Part shown: piece by piece, positions 57,438-64,000 of the stretch
Layout: each line of letters begins with the position of its first letter
Numbering within the stretch: the stretch's first letter is position 1
DNA from: Dehalococcoidia bacterium
GTDB taxonomy: Bacteria > Chloroflexota > Dehalococcoidia > Lucifugimonadales > JAGWBF01
Direction of reading: 5' to 3'
Length of the DNA: 64,000 nt
NCBI GenBank assembly: GCA_021295955.1
Contig: JAGWBJ010000007.1
Location: 1 to 64,000 of the forward strand
Notes under the pieces: generated by a model
Databases searched by the model: none
The model's input: the letters and a program-made list of their open reading frames with translations, nothing else
Told to the model about the DNA's origin: nothing
Position numbers and translations under genes: made by a program

Positions 57438-58631
57438 CTACACGACCCCCTCTTCCCGCAACCTGTCGAACTCCTCGCCGGAGACGCCCAGGTAGCTCTC
57501 CAGCACCTCCCGGGTGTGCTCTCCCAGGCGAGGGGGAGGACCCTGGATTTCCAGGGGGGACGCCGACAGCCTGATGGGCGTCCGCATCACGCTGACTGTC
57601 CCGACCGACGGGTGTTCCATGGTCTGGCGCATCTCGCTATGGACGACCTGGGGATGGTCGAAGGCCTGGCCGATGTCGTTGATGGGCTCGGAGAGGACAC
57701 CGTGACTTCCGAAGACCCGGGTCCACTCCGAGGTGGTCTTGGTGGCCAGCACCGACTCCAGCGCCTGCCGCAGGCGCTTCCTGTGACTGGCCCGGTCGGG
57801 GTTGGTGGCGAATTCGGGGTCCTCGGTCAGGTGTTCCAGGCCCAGCGCCTTGCACAGGTTGGGAAACTCCCTGTCGGTCACGGCGGTTATGCTGATGTAC
57901 CCATCGGCCGTCTTGTAGGCGCCCGAGGCGCCCAGGGATGGGTGGGAGTCCGGGGCCACCCTCGGGGGCGGCTCCCCGGTGGCGAAGTAGATGCCGGCCA
58001 GGGAGCCCAGAGAGGCCATCGCCGAGTCCATGAGGTTCACGCTGACCCGCTGGCCGGCCCCCGTACGGTCCCTTACGCGGAGGGCCGACACGATGCCCAG
58101 GGCGGCATTGTATCCCGTGAAGAAGTCCGAGTAGGAGATGGAAGACTTGATGGGCGGTCCTTCGGGCTCGCCGGTCACGCTCATGGAGCCGCTGAGGCTC
58201 ATGATCATCTGGTCCAGGGCCCCCCGGTCGGCATAGGGCCCGTCCTCGCCGTACCCGCTGAGCCAGCAGTAGATCAGACGGGGATTGAGGGGTACCAGCG
58301 AGTCGTAGTCCAGACCGGCCCTGTAGACCCAGTCCCTCCTGTAGTTGTGGACCAGGACGTCGGACTTGGCCACCAGGCCGTACAGCAGCTCTTTCCCCCT
58401 GGGCTCCTTCAGATTGAGGGTGATGCTCTTCTTCCCCCGGTTATAGGTCATGAAATAGGAGCTCTCGTCGCCGACGAAGGGAGGGCCGTACTGGCGGGTG
58501 ATGTCTCCCCTGCCCGGCTCCTCCACCTTCACCACCTCGGCCCCCAGGTCGCTGAGCATCAGGGTACACCAGGGCCCGCTGAGGACCCTGGTCAGGTCCA
58601 CCACCCGGCAGCCATCGAGGGCCTTTACCAT
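57438..58631 (-). CDS. CaiB/BaiF (class III) CoA-transferase
   Basis: 397 residues. LDGCRVVDLTRVLSGPWCTLMLSDLGAEVVKVEEPG is the family start, KKSITLNLKEPRGKELLYGL and DVLVHNYRRD follow, and Asp169 in ISYSDFFTG is the catalytic residue, with RDRTGAGQRVSVN after it. GAGGAG precedes the ATG. It converges with the Fe-ADH-like gene directly (no gap) and is third of the CoA-transferase genes in the window. Confidence 0.9.
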   Translation of the reverse strand: MVKALDGCRVVDLTRVLSGPWCTLMLSDLGAEVVKVEEPGRGDITRQYGPPFVGDESSYFMTYNRGKKSITLNLKEPRGKELLYGLVAKSDVLVHNYRRDWVYRAGLDYDSLVPLNPRLIYCWLSGYGEDGPYADRGALDQMIMSLSGSMSVTGEPEGPPIKSSISYSDFFTGYNAALGIVSALRVRDRTGAGQRVSVNLMDSAMASLGSLAGIYFATGEPPPRVAPDSHPSLGASGAYKTADGYISITAVTDREFPNLCKALGLEHLTEDPEFATNPDRASHRKRLRQALESVLATKTTSEWTRVFGSHGVLSEPINDIGQAFDHPQVVHSEMRQTMEHPSVGTVSVMRTPIRLSASPLEIQGPPPRLGEHTREVLESYLGVSGEEFDRLREEGVV

Positions 58632-58721
58632 GGACGTCTCCTCACCGTCGGACCTCCCTTGTTCTCTGTATCAGGGGGATGAAGGGAGGGTAGACGCGAG
58701 CTTGCCGAAGCAGCCGTTACT

Positions 58722-59846
58722 TCAAGAGGGGCTGGTCCGGGAGGGAAGGACGACCACGGCCCCGCCCCTGATGGTCGTCTCGCCCCGCTGGTCGTCGCCC
58801 CAGAGCTCCAGCTCGACGACGGGTCCGCCGTCATCTCGCCGCTTCTCCGTCACCCTTCCCTTGAGCCAGTGGGTGTCGCCGTTGAGGTTGAACCGTCGCA
58901 CCTCGGCCCAGTACTCCCGGATGAAGCCGTCGTCGCCCATCCAGTTGGTGATCACCTGCCCCAGCCACGCCACCCGCTGGGGACCGTAGTCGTAGGCGCC
59001 GGGAACGCCCACGCGGCGGGCGAAGTCGGGGTCCCAGTGGACCCGCTCCGGGACGTCCGGGATGCCCTGCTCGTTGACGATGAAGGCGTTGGGGGCCTTG
59101 TTGTAGAAGTCGACCGCTATCTTGTGGGCGTAGGCGAAGGGCCGGAACCCCCAACCCACCTTCCAGGCGACGTTGTCGGTGACCCGCAGGGGCCCCTTGA
59201 CCACGAAGGGCAGCTCGTCTCCAACCGAGACATCCTCCCAGTAACGGGGGGCGGCGCCACTTACGACCTCCTTGTCGTAGTCGGCGAAGATGTCTTCGAT
59301 CTCCTGGGGCGTGTAGCTAGCCGGCTCCAGGTAGTTGTACTTGCCCTTGCTTCGCCCGGCGTCCCGCTCGGTGCGCAGGTTCCACTCCTTGACCTTTCCC
59401 AGGCTCAGCCCATCGGGAGTCGTGTAGTCGTAGGTCTGCTCCTGGAGTATGGCGCGGCCCGCGAACCTCGTCTCCTTGGGCGTAAGGCCGCTGGGGGTGA
59501 CGGTGCCGCGAATGGCCGTCCCCTCGCGAAGGGGCTCCTTCATCTCGAAAGAGGCCCCGGCCCACATTCCGTGGACTCCGGGCAGCCCCATGGGCGCACC
59601 CCGGCCGAAGCAGGTGAAGAGGAACGCGGGTGGGGCCACCATCGCGCCCCAGCGAGTCCCCTTGCCGTACCCCTCGTCGGTGAAGAGGGGGTTGGTGTCG
59701 CCGATTCCGTGGGCGAAGTGGCGTATCGTGTCCGATGTGGCGTTCCGGTTGAAGGCGTCGGTTATCCCGAGGGGTATGCCGAGGCGCTGGCGCAACGGCT
59801 CCAGGGCCTCTTCGGTAATCCTGGGGAACTGCTTCTGCTCAACCAA
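58722..59846 (-). CDS. MaoC/FAS1-like double hot-dog hydratase
   Basis: 374 residues from TTG 59846 with GGGAGG 6 bases upstream. The N-terminal half (RNATSDTIRHFAHGIGDTNPLFTDEGYG...WGAMVAPPAFLFTCF) is a FAS1-like dehydratase domain with GxGDxNPL; the second half (VSVGDELPFVVKGPLRVTDNVAWKVGWG...WLKGRVTEKRRDDGGPVVELELWG) is a second hot-dog domain. Such proteins hydrate unsaturated acyl-CoA. Adjacent CoA-transferase on the same strand would supply the thioester, 90 bases downstream. Confidence 0.85.
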   Translation of the reverse strand: MVEQKQFPRITEEALEPLRQRLGIPLGITDAFNRNATSDTIRHFAHGIGDTNPLFTDEGYGKGTRWGAMVAPPAFLFTCFGRGAPMGLPGVHGMWAGASFEMKEPLREGTAIRGTVTPSGLTPKETRFAGRAILQEQTYDYTTPDGLSLGKVKEWNLRTERDAGRSKGKYNYLEPASYTPQEIEDIFADYDKEVVSGAAPRYWEDVSVGDELPFVVKGPLRVTDNVAWKVGWGFRPFAYAHKIAVDFYNKAPNAFIVNEQGIPDVPERVHWDPDFARRVGVPGAYDYGPQRVAWLGQVITNWMGDDGFIREYWAEVRRFNLNGDTHWLKGRVTEKRRDDGGPVVELELWGDDQRGETTIRGGAVVVLPSRTSPS

Positions 59847-59979
59847 CGGCGCCTCCCGGGCCCCGCGTGTCAGCCACGCAGGCCAAGGCCCATTGTATGG
59901 GCAAGCGCGGCCATAGGCAACAGGTTGGCTTCACAGTAGGGCTTTTGGAAGTACCGCCGCTCAGGCCTACAGCCCTCCG

Positions 59980-60888
59980 TTATTGCCATATCACGAGGTT
60001 CTGCCAATTGGGCACGAACCCCATTTCGTTTTGAGGGATGTGTTGGTGTCGACCCATCAGAGCTACGAACTCCTGCACCCAATCCCTATTCTGGGTGATG
60101 GTCATGGTCAAGTAGGCGATCATTACAAGCGTGTTGTATAACTTTCCTCTCTGGTCCAGGTTGAAGAACGAAGCTGGCTCGGCAAACGTTCCCATCTTTT
60201 TGGGTATCTTCATCTTCGTCTTCAGGTCCCTATCCCAGAGTCGCTCGTGGTGGGCACAGAAATTTCGCACAGGGGTTAGGTGGCGAAGCAGGGACTGGAG
60301 TACGCTTTCGTCCAAGAGATAATGTTTGGCTATCAGTTGCCTGCCTTGCTTGTTAGTGTCGCCGAACCATCGGGAGAGGAGCCCGAAGGTCATTGCTTCG
60401 ACGATGGCCCAAGTCGGGCAATTGGGAAGCGGATAGGCGTGATTGGCTTGGCCGTGTCGGGTGTATTCTTGGCTTAGGTCTTGCCAATTCCTCTCGTATC
60501 CCTTTGAGAAGAGGCCCGGTTGTTGGTGTGCATACGGGCCTCCACTCAGGGTGTACGTGAGGTGGTAGGTCCATTGAGTGCGAAGTGAAACTTCGATGCG
60601 ATTGAATGCTCCTAGGAGCATTGCACGTAGTTGGGTGTCAAATTCATAGCGTCCGACTACAAGTTCAAAGGTGGTGCCTTGTCGGAACGTGGGTTGAGGG
60701 CCTTTTGCTAGTGGACCTACGAAGGGTTCCAGGTAGCCTTTGAAGCGATAGAAGTTGACATTGCCTAGGAAGTGAACTGCTTCAGTTTGATTGGGCACAG
60801 CCATGCCACGCTGGCGGAGCAGGCTGATTTGATGGCAGATCGATGTCGGCGGACCCGGCGTACTTGGCTGCTCCCGTTGAACGGTCAT
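59980..60888 (-). CDS. Abi_2-family (AbiD/AbiF-like) HEPN protein, phage-defence or toxin candidate
   Basis: 302 residues. NFYRFKGYLEPF, YEFDTQLRAMLLGAFNRIEVSLRTQWTYHL and VRNFCAHHERLWDRDL are Abi_2 (PF07751) blocks. The HEPN RNase signature R-x4-H is seen as Arg208...His213 in RNFCAH. Such proteins block phage growth or act as toxins by cleaving RNA. Composition is AT-rich compared with neighbours, a sign of transfer. No Shine-Dalgarno sequence precedes the ATG at 60888; the terminator of the leader RNA lies only 12 bases upstream. Confidence 0.85.
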   Translation of the reverse strand: MTVQREQPSTPGPPTSICHQISLLRQRGMAVPNQTEAVHFLGNVNFYRFKGYLEPFVGPLAKGPQPTFRQGTTFELVVGRYEFDTQLRAMLLGAFNRIEVSLRTQWTYHLTYTLSGGPYAHQQPGLFSKGYERNWQDLSQEYTRHGQANHAYPLPNCPTWAIVEAMTFGLLSRWFGDTNKQGRQLIAKHYLLDESVLQSLLRHLTPVRNFCAHHERLWDRDLKTKMKIPKKMGTFAEPASFFNLDQRGKLYNTLVMIAYLTMTITQNRDWVQEFVALMGRHQHIPQNEMGFVPNWQNLVIWQ

Positions 60889-60900
60889 TTAGCGACTCGC

Positions 60901-60955
60901 AAAAAATAAACCCCTCTGGTGCGCCGTTCTTATGAGAGGCGTGAGGGGTATGGTC
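60901..60955 (-). ncRNA. AbiF-type leader RNA with terminator
   Basis: From the promoter at 60962-60989 a short transcript of about 55 nt is predicted on the minus strand. It folds as a stem ACCCCTC (60949-60943) / GAGGGGT (60916-60910) enclosing a second stem CGCC/GGCG around the loop UCUCAUAAGAAC, and ends in UUUAUUUUUU, an intrinsic terminator. The abiF RNA motif known from bioinformatic searches has this place (just upstream of Abi_2 genes). Match to that motif is from memory, not computed. Confidence 0.7.
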
Positions 60956-60961
60956 TGTACC

Positions 60962-60989
60962 ATGATAGCATAGACACTTGAGGTGTCAA
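60962..60989 (-). promoter_or_regulatory. Promoter of the leader RNA / Abi_2 gene
   Basis: Minus-strand TTGACA (60989-60984), 16-base spacer, TATCAT (60967-60962). Two inverted repeats overlap it: GACAC-ttgag-GTGTC (60973-60987) over the spacer and -35 end, and ATGGT-ctgt-ACCAT (60950-60963) at the start site, both operator-like. Confidence 0.75.
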
Positions 60990-61140
60990 GGGGATGCCAT
61001 TCCCGCCGTTCTCTGACAACAAGTCCCAGGGTGCGAAAGCCCTCTCCCGCAGGGCTCCGCAGACTCTAGCCTCGCGAGGCACCCTCCCAGGTCTTACCAT
61101 AGGGCGGGGGCTCGGGCGCTTGCCGCCGGGACCAGTCGCC

Positions 61141-62175
61141 CTATCCGCAGGCCAGGGCGTATACCTGGTCGACGCCGTCGGGCATGGGGTGCTCCGTCCA
61201 GGTCTCGCCGGCGTCCCGGCTGCCGTACACCTGGCCCGAGCTGGTGCAGCAGTAAACGCGGCCGGGGCGCCGTTGATCGAAGGTTATGCCGAACATGGTG
61301 CTGGTGGGTTGGAAGCCCATGTCCACCCGCTCCCAGCTCATTCCGCCGTCGCCGCTGCGGAAGAGGGCGCCCACGTCGCTTCGGAAGTTGCCCCCGCCCG
61401 AGACCCAGATGCTCTTGGGGTCGCCGGGCACCTCCCGGATGCAACGGCAGTAGGTCTGCCCCTTGGCGTTTAGCGCGTCGATCCCGACGGCCTGCCAGTG
61501 GTCGCCCCGGTCGGTGCTCCGGAACATGCCCGCCCGGCCGATGCTGAGCACCGTGTCGGGACGGAAGGTGCTGGCCAGGATGCCGTGCATGTCCACGTAG
61601 TCGTCGTTGATGTACTGGCCGTGGCTCAGGTTCTCCCAGTGCTCCCCGCCGTCCAGGGAGCGGATGATCCCTCCCACCTCGATGGCGCCGTAGATCTCGT
61701 TGGGGTCGGAGGCGCTGCCCGACATCATCAGGACTCGCTTGGCCAGGTTGGCTCCGGGGCCGACGGTCACCTCGGGGAACCGCACGCTCACAGGGAGCTG
61801 GGTCCAGCGTTCGCCGCCGTCGTCGCTGCGGAAGATCTCGCAGTTCTCGTAGCCCGCGTACATCACCTGGGGGTCCCTGGGGTGGAACATTACGGACCAG
61901 ACGGGCAGGCCGTGGTCGGGCACGGGCACCTTCTCCCAGTGGTCGCCATGGTCCCCGCTGCGGTAGGGCCCGTCCTGTGTGCCCGCGAAGACGACCCCGG
62001 GCCTGTTGGGATGTACGGTGATGGCCCTGACGGCCGGCGCCTCGGGGAGACCGTTGGTCAGGGCCTCCCAGCCGCCGTTGTCTTCGGCCATCCGGTAGAG
62101 TCCCGAGCTGATGGGGCGGCCCGGCGCCGTCTCGCCCGCCAGACCAACGTACACGTAGGACTTGCCGCTGCTCAT
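61141..62175 (-). CDS. BNR/Asp-box repeat beta-propeller protein (sialidase-like fold)
   Basis: 344 residues with GAGAGGAG 6 bases before the ATG. Repeated Asp-box motifs are visible: YRSGDHGDHWEKV, FRSDDGGERWTQL, IRSLDGGEHWENL, FRSTDRGDHWQAV, FRSGDGGMSWERV and YGSRDAGETWTEH, giving at least six blades. No signal peptide and no sialidase catalytic set noticed. The same fold occurs in photosystem II assembly factor-like and VPS10-like proteins. Function unknown. Confidence 0.87.
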   Translation of the reverse strand: MSSGKSYVYVGLAGETAPGRPISSGLYRMAEDNGGWEALTNGLPEAPAVRAITVHPNRPGVVFAGTQDGPYRSGDHGDHWEKVPVPDHGLPVWSVMFHPRDPQVMYAGYENCEIFRSDDGGERWTQLPVSVRFPEVTVGPGANLAKRVLMMSGSASDPNEIYGAIEVGGIIRSLDGGEHWENLSHGQYINDDYVDMHGILASTFRPDTVLSIGRAGMFRSTDRGDHWQAVGIDALNAKGQTYCRCIREVPGDPKSIWVSGGGNFRSDVGALFRSGDGGMSWERVDMGFQPTSTMFGITFDQRRPGRVYCCTSSGQVYGSRDAGETWTEHPMPDGVDQVYALACG

Positions 62176-62237
62176 GGTGTGCTCCTCTCATCGCCGGACA
62201 ATGGCGGAGCCCGTCCGGCGCCCCGGTGGATACGACA

Positions 62238-62266
62238 ATTCCATCAGAACGGGTCGGGCTTGTCAA
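62238..62266 (-). promoter_or_regulatory. Promoter of the BNR-repeat gene
   Basis: Minus-strand TTGACA (62266-62261), 17-base spacer and TGGAAT (62243-62238). It is divergent from and 30 bases away from the threonine aldolase promoter. Confidence 0.5.
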
Positions 62267-62295
62267 CCGCGGCCCCCGCAGGCGGCCCGCCTGGT

Positions 62296-62325
62296 TTGAC
62301 ACGGATTTGGGCACGAACCTATACT
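62296..62325 (+). promoter_or_regulatory. Promoter of the threonine aldolase-like gene
   Basis: TTGACA (62296-62301), 18-base spacer, TATACT (62320-62325), 36 bases before the start codon. Confidence 0.7.
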
Positions 62326-62360
62326 CACGGCAACGGCGTTGGAAAGGCCCCCCAGGAGGC

Positions 62361-63407
62361 ATGATGCGCAAGATAGACATGAAGGGCGATGCGAAGAGCC
62401 ATCCCACGCCCGAAATGTGGGCCGCGATGAACGAGGCCGAGCTGGGCGACGACATCTACGGCGAGGACCCCACCGTGAACCGGCTGGAGGCCAAGGCCGC
62501 GGCGATGTTGGGCAAGGAGGCGGCCGTCTTCATGCCCAGCGGCACCCTGTCCAACATCGGCGTGGTGCTGAGTCACAGCCGTCAGGGAGCGGCGGTGCTG
62601 GTGGGAGACGACTCCCACATCTTTCACAAGGGCCGGGACGTGATGGAGGCCCTGGCACGAATGGAGATAGTCGGCGTGCCGACCCAGGACGACGGGGTGC
62701 TGGCCCCCGACGACGTGGAGGCGGCCTTTCGCCGGTGCGAGAAGGACGGCAAGGAGGTGACCCTGCTCTCGGTGGAGAACACCCACAACCTGAAGGGCGG
62801 CCTGGTGCTGGACGAGGAGGACATCGCGGCGGCAGCCGAGGTGGCCCACCGCCGGGGCGTGCCCCTGTTCCTGGACGGGGCCAGGGTGTTCAACGCCGCC
62901 GTGGCCCTCGACATACCGGTGTCCGACCTGTGCAGGAGCGCGGACTCCGTCGCCTTCTGCCTGTCCAAGGGGCTGGGCTGCCCCGCGGGCTCCATGCTAT
63001 GCGCCGACCAGGACACCGTGTCCCACGCCAGGGTACACAAGAAGAACCTGGGGGGAGGCATGCGGCAGATCGGCTTCCTGGCCGCCGCCGGCATCGTGGC
63101 CCTGGATACCATGGTGGACCGCATGGCCGAGGACCAGGCCCACGCCATGCGCCTGGCCCAGGGGATGACGGGCATACCCGGCCTGTCGGTCGACCCCGAC
63201 GCGGTCCAGACCAACGTGGCCGTCTTCGAGGTGATGGACTACGACGTGGGGGCGTTCATCCAGGGGCTGGAGCGACGGGGCGTATTCCTGGACCACCAGG
63301 AGGGCAGAAAGCTGCGGTTCTTCACCCACTACGGCATCTCCGCGGAGGACGTCGAACACACCCTGGAGGCGGTGGAGGCCACTGCCCGGGAGCTGGCGGC
63401 CGGCTAG
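62361..63407 (+). CDS. Threonine aldolase-type PLP enzyme (beta-eliminating lyase family)
   Basis: 348 residues. AELGDDIYGEDPTVNRLEAKAA and MPSGTLSNIGVVLSHSR begin the fold; VENTHNLKGGLVL and FLDGARVFNAAVAL give the PLP Asp and neighbours; VAFCLSKGLGCPAGSMLC carries the Schiff-base Lys. It would cleave threonine or allo-threonine to glycine and acetaldehyde. The start at 62361 or 62364 follows AGGAGG; the second ATG has the better spacing. It stands alone, divergent from the BNR gene. Confidence 0.9.
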   Translation: MMRKIDMKGDAKSHPTPEMWAAMNEAELGDDIYGEDPTVNRLEAKAAAMLGKEAAVFMPSGTLSNIGVVLSHSRQGAAVLVGDDSHIFHKGRDVMEALARMEIVGVPTQDDGVLAPDDVEAAFRRCEKDGKEVTLLSVENTHNLKGGLVLDEEDIAAAAEVAHRRGVPLFLDGARVFNAAVALDIPVSDLCRSADSVAFCLSKGLGCPAGSMLCADQDTVSHARVHKKNLGGGMRQIGFLAAAGIVALDTMVDRMAEDQAHAMRLAQGMTGIPGLSVDPDAVQTNVAVFEVMDYDVGAFIQGLERRGVFLDHQEGRKLRFFTHYGISAEDVEHTLEAVEATARELAAG

Positions 63408-63496
63408 GGCGTCAGCTCCCGGGGACCCGCATTACCCTTGGCCCTGGGGCTGGAAAGGCGGCCGTGGGCTAACGCGGACCGCCTCGCCGTACCGCT

Positions 63497-64000
63497 CTAT
63501 GACGGCCCGCCACCTAATATGATCCTTCGGCCGCCCCTGGGCTGGACAGGTCGATTGTTGGGGCCGCCGCTCAATGCCAACAGTCCGTCGACCTGTTCCG
63601 CGGAAATGGTCTTGGGCTGGCGCATCACATACCAATCGACCGGCTCGTCGCACGGCGGTGTCGTCTTCGAGCCATCGTACCGGTAATGGTCGGGGCCCTC
63701 GGGCGTGTACCCGCCGGCGTCGAGCGCAACGCCTCCGGTCACCCTAGCGCCGGCAGCCGGGGCCGCATCAAGAACCCCCTGTACCATGGCGCTGGGGCCG
63801 CCCAGTCGAAACAACAGCCCCACCACCGCCAGGTCGCCGTCCACGCCCTCATGGACCAGGTGCATCTCCGCGGCGAAGCTCACGCCGTCTATCAGGTGCT
63901 CCGAGGGCGAGTGAAGGTGCGCCGACCTCAGCTCGAAGACCTGCCGGCCGACGCTGAACGTGTTCCCGGGACCGTAGTCGACGTGGACGAACTTGCCGTC
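63497..64000 (-). CDS. Alpha-carbonic anhydrase, 5' end cut by window edge
   Basis: The C-terminal 167 residues are seen. SAHLHSPSEHLIDG contains the first two zinc His (HxH) and AEMHLVHEG the third, and YDGSKTTPPCDEPVDWYVMRQPKTIS is the TTPPC block of alpha-type enzymes; HLIDG and VGLLFRLG are also conserved. It hydrates CO2 to bicarbonate. Alpha-type enzymes are usually exported, but the N-terminus lies beyond the edge. The TTPPC region has DGSKT in place of the usual GSLT. Confidence 0.88.
   Translation of the reverse strand, partial: DGKFVHVDYGPGNTFSVGRQVFELRSAHLHSPSEHLIDGVSFAAEMHLVHEGVDGDLAVVGLLFRLGGPSAMVQGVLDAAPAAGARVTGGVALDAGGYTPEGPDHYRYDGSKTTPPCDEPVDWYVMRQPKTISAEQVDGLLALSGGPNNRPVQPRGGRRIILGGGPS

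Overview
The window is about 64 kb of high-GC DNA (typical third-position G/C bias) with dense genes on both strands, many start-to-stop overlaps (ATGA, GTGA, TTGA), frequent GTG/TTG starts and clear TTGACA/TATAAT-type promoters. Gene content points to a free-living heterotrophic bacterium. My best guess is Chloroflexota of the Dehalococcoidia/SAR202 kind, because of the expansion of CaiB/BaiF CoA-transferases, amidases and VOC proteins, a septum-formation-domain lipoprotein, and the block rpmH-rnpA-yidD-(PQQ propeller)-yidC-jag. This is inference from gene content; no rRNA gene or other taxonomic marker was compared.

Layout. 1-2.7 kb: two tandem PuuE-like CE4 hydrolases (the first cut by the window edge), each with its own promoter, then a HELTH protein. 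2.7-4.2 kb: two-domain VOC protein, a broken copy of the HELTH gene's 3' end, and a lipoprotein. 4.5-8.6 kb: an AllH/FdrA/AllG-type operon (oxamate carbamoyltransferase-like) that fits with the PuuE-like genes into ureide catabolism. 8.7-12.7 kb: nucleotide-sugar genes (WecC-like dehydrogenase, cupin, SDR epimerase, WecB). 12.9-15.0 kb: tRNA-Arg(TCT) and a 2-kb islet bounded by 48-bp direct repeats of the tRNA 3' end, carrying a conserved unknown gene, a VapBC-type toxin-antitoxin pair and a probable broken gene. 15-26 kb: catabolic and house-keeping genes (DAO-type oxidase, IPMDH-like dehydrogenase, two amidases, crotonase, CoA-transferase, Fpg, nitroreductase, RsmG). 26.6-31 kb: lone RAM-domain protein, two acyl-CoA dehydrogenases, HIT protein, YqeK-type HD hydrolase, and an AbrB/PIN toxin-antitoxin pair. 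31-37 kb: NHL propeller, RNase PH, YihY, HtrA, then an AT-richer Type II restriction-modification pair (XcyI-like). 37-48 kb: ileS, an SDR, tlyA, then divergently rpmH-rnpA-yidD-PQQ protein-yidC-jag-btpA, a CinA-like/nucleotidyltransferase fusion and RidA. 48.5-64 kb: hydantoinase-like enzyme, CapA-like protein, VOC protein, selD with an in-frame UGA (selenocysteine) and a hairpin just behind it, a fused double CoA-transferase, an iron-ADH-like protein lacking one metal ligand, another CoA-transferase, a MaoC-like hydratase, an Abi_2 (AbiF-like) HEPN gene preceded by its own promoter and a short structured RNA ending in a terminator, a BNR-repeat protein, a threonine aldolase-like enzyme and a truncated alpha-carbonic anhydrase.

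The least ordinary parts are the accessory loci: the tRNA-Arg islet with a palindrome on the tRNA promoter, the AbiF-like gene with its leader RNA, the restriction-modification pair, the 17-bp tandem array in a divergent promoter region, a dispersed repeat family whose hairpin arms co-vary between copies, and the selenocysteine-encoding selD. No CRISPR array, transposase, integrase or rRNA gene was found.
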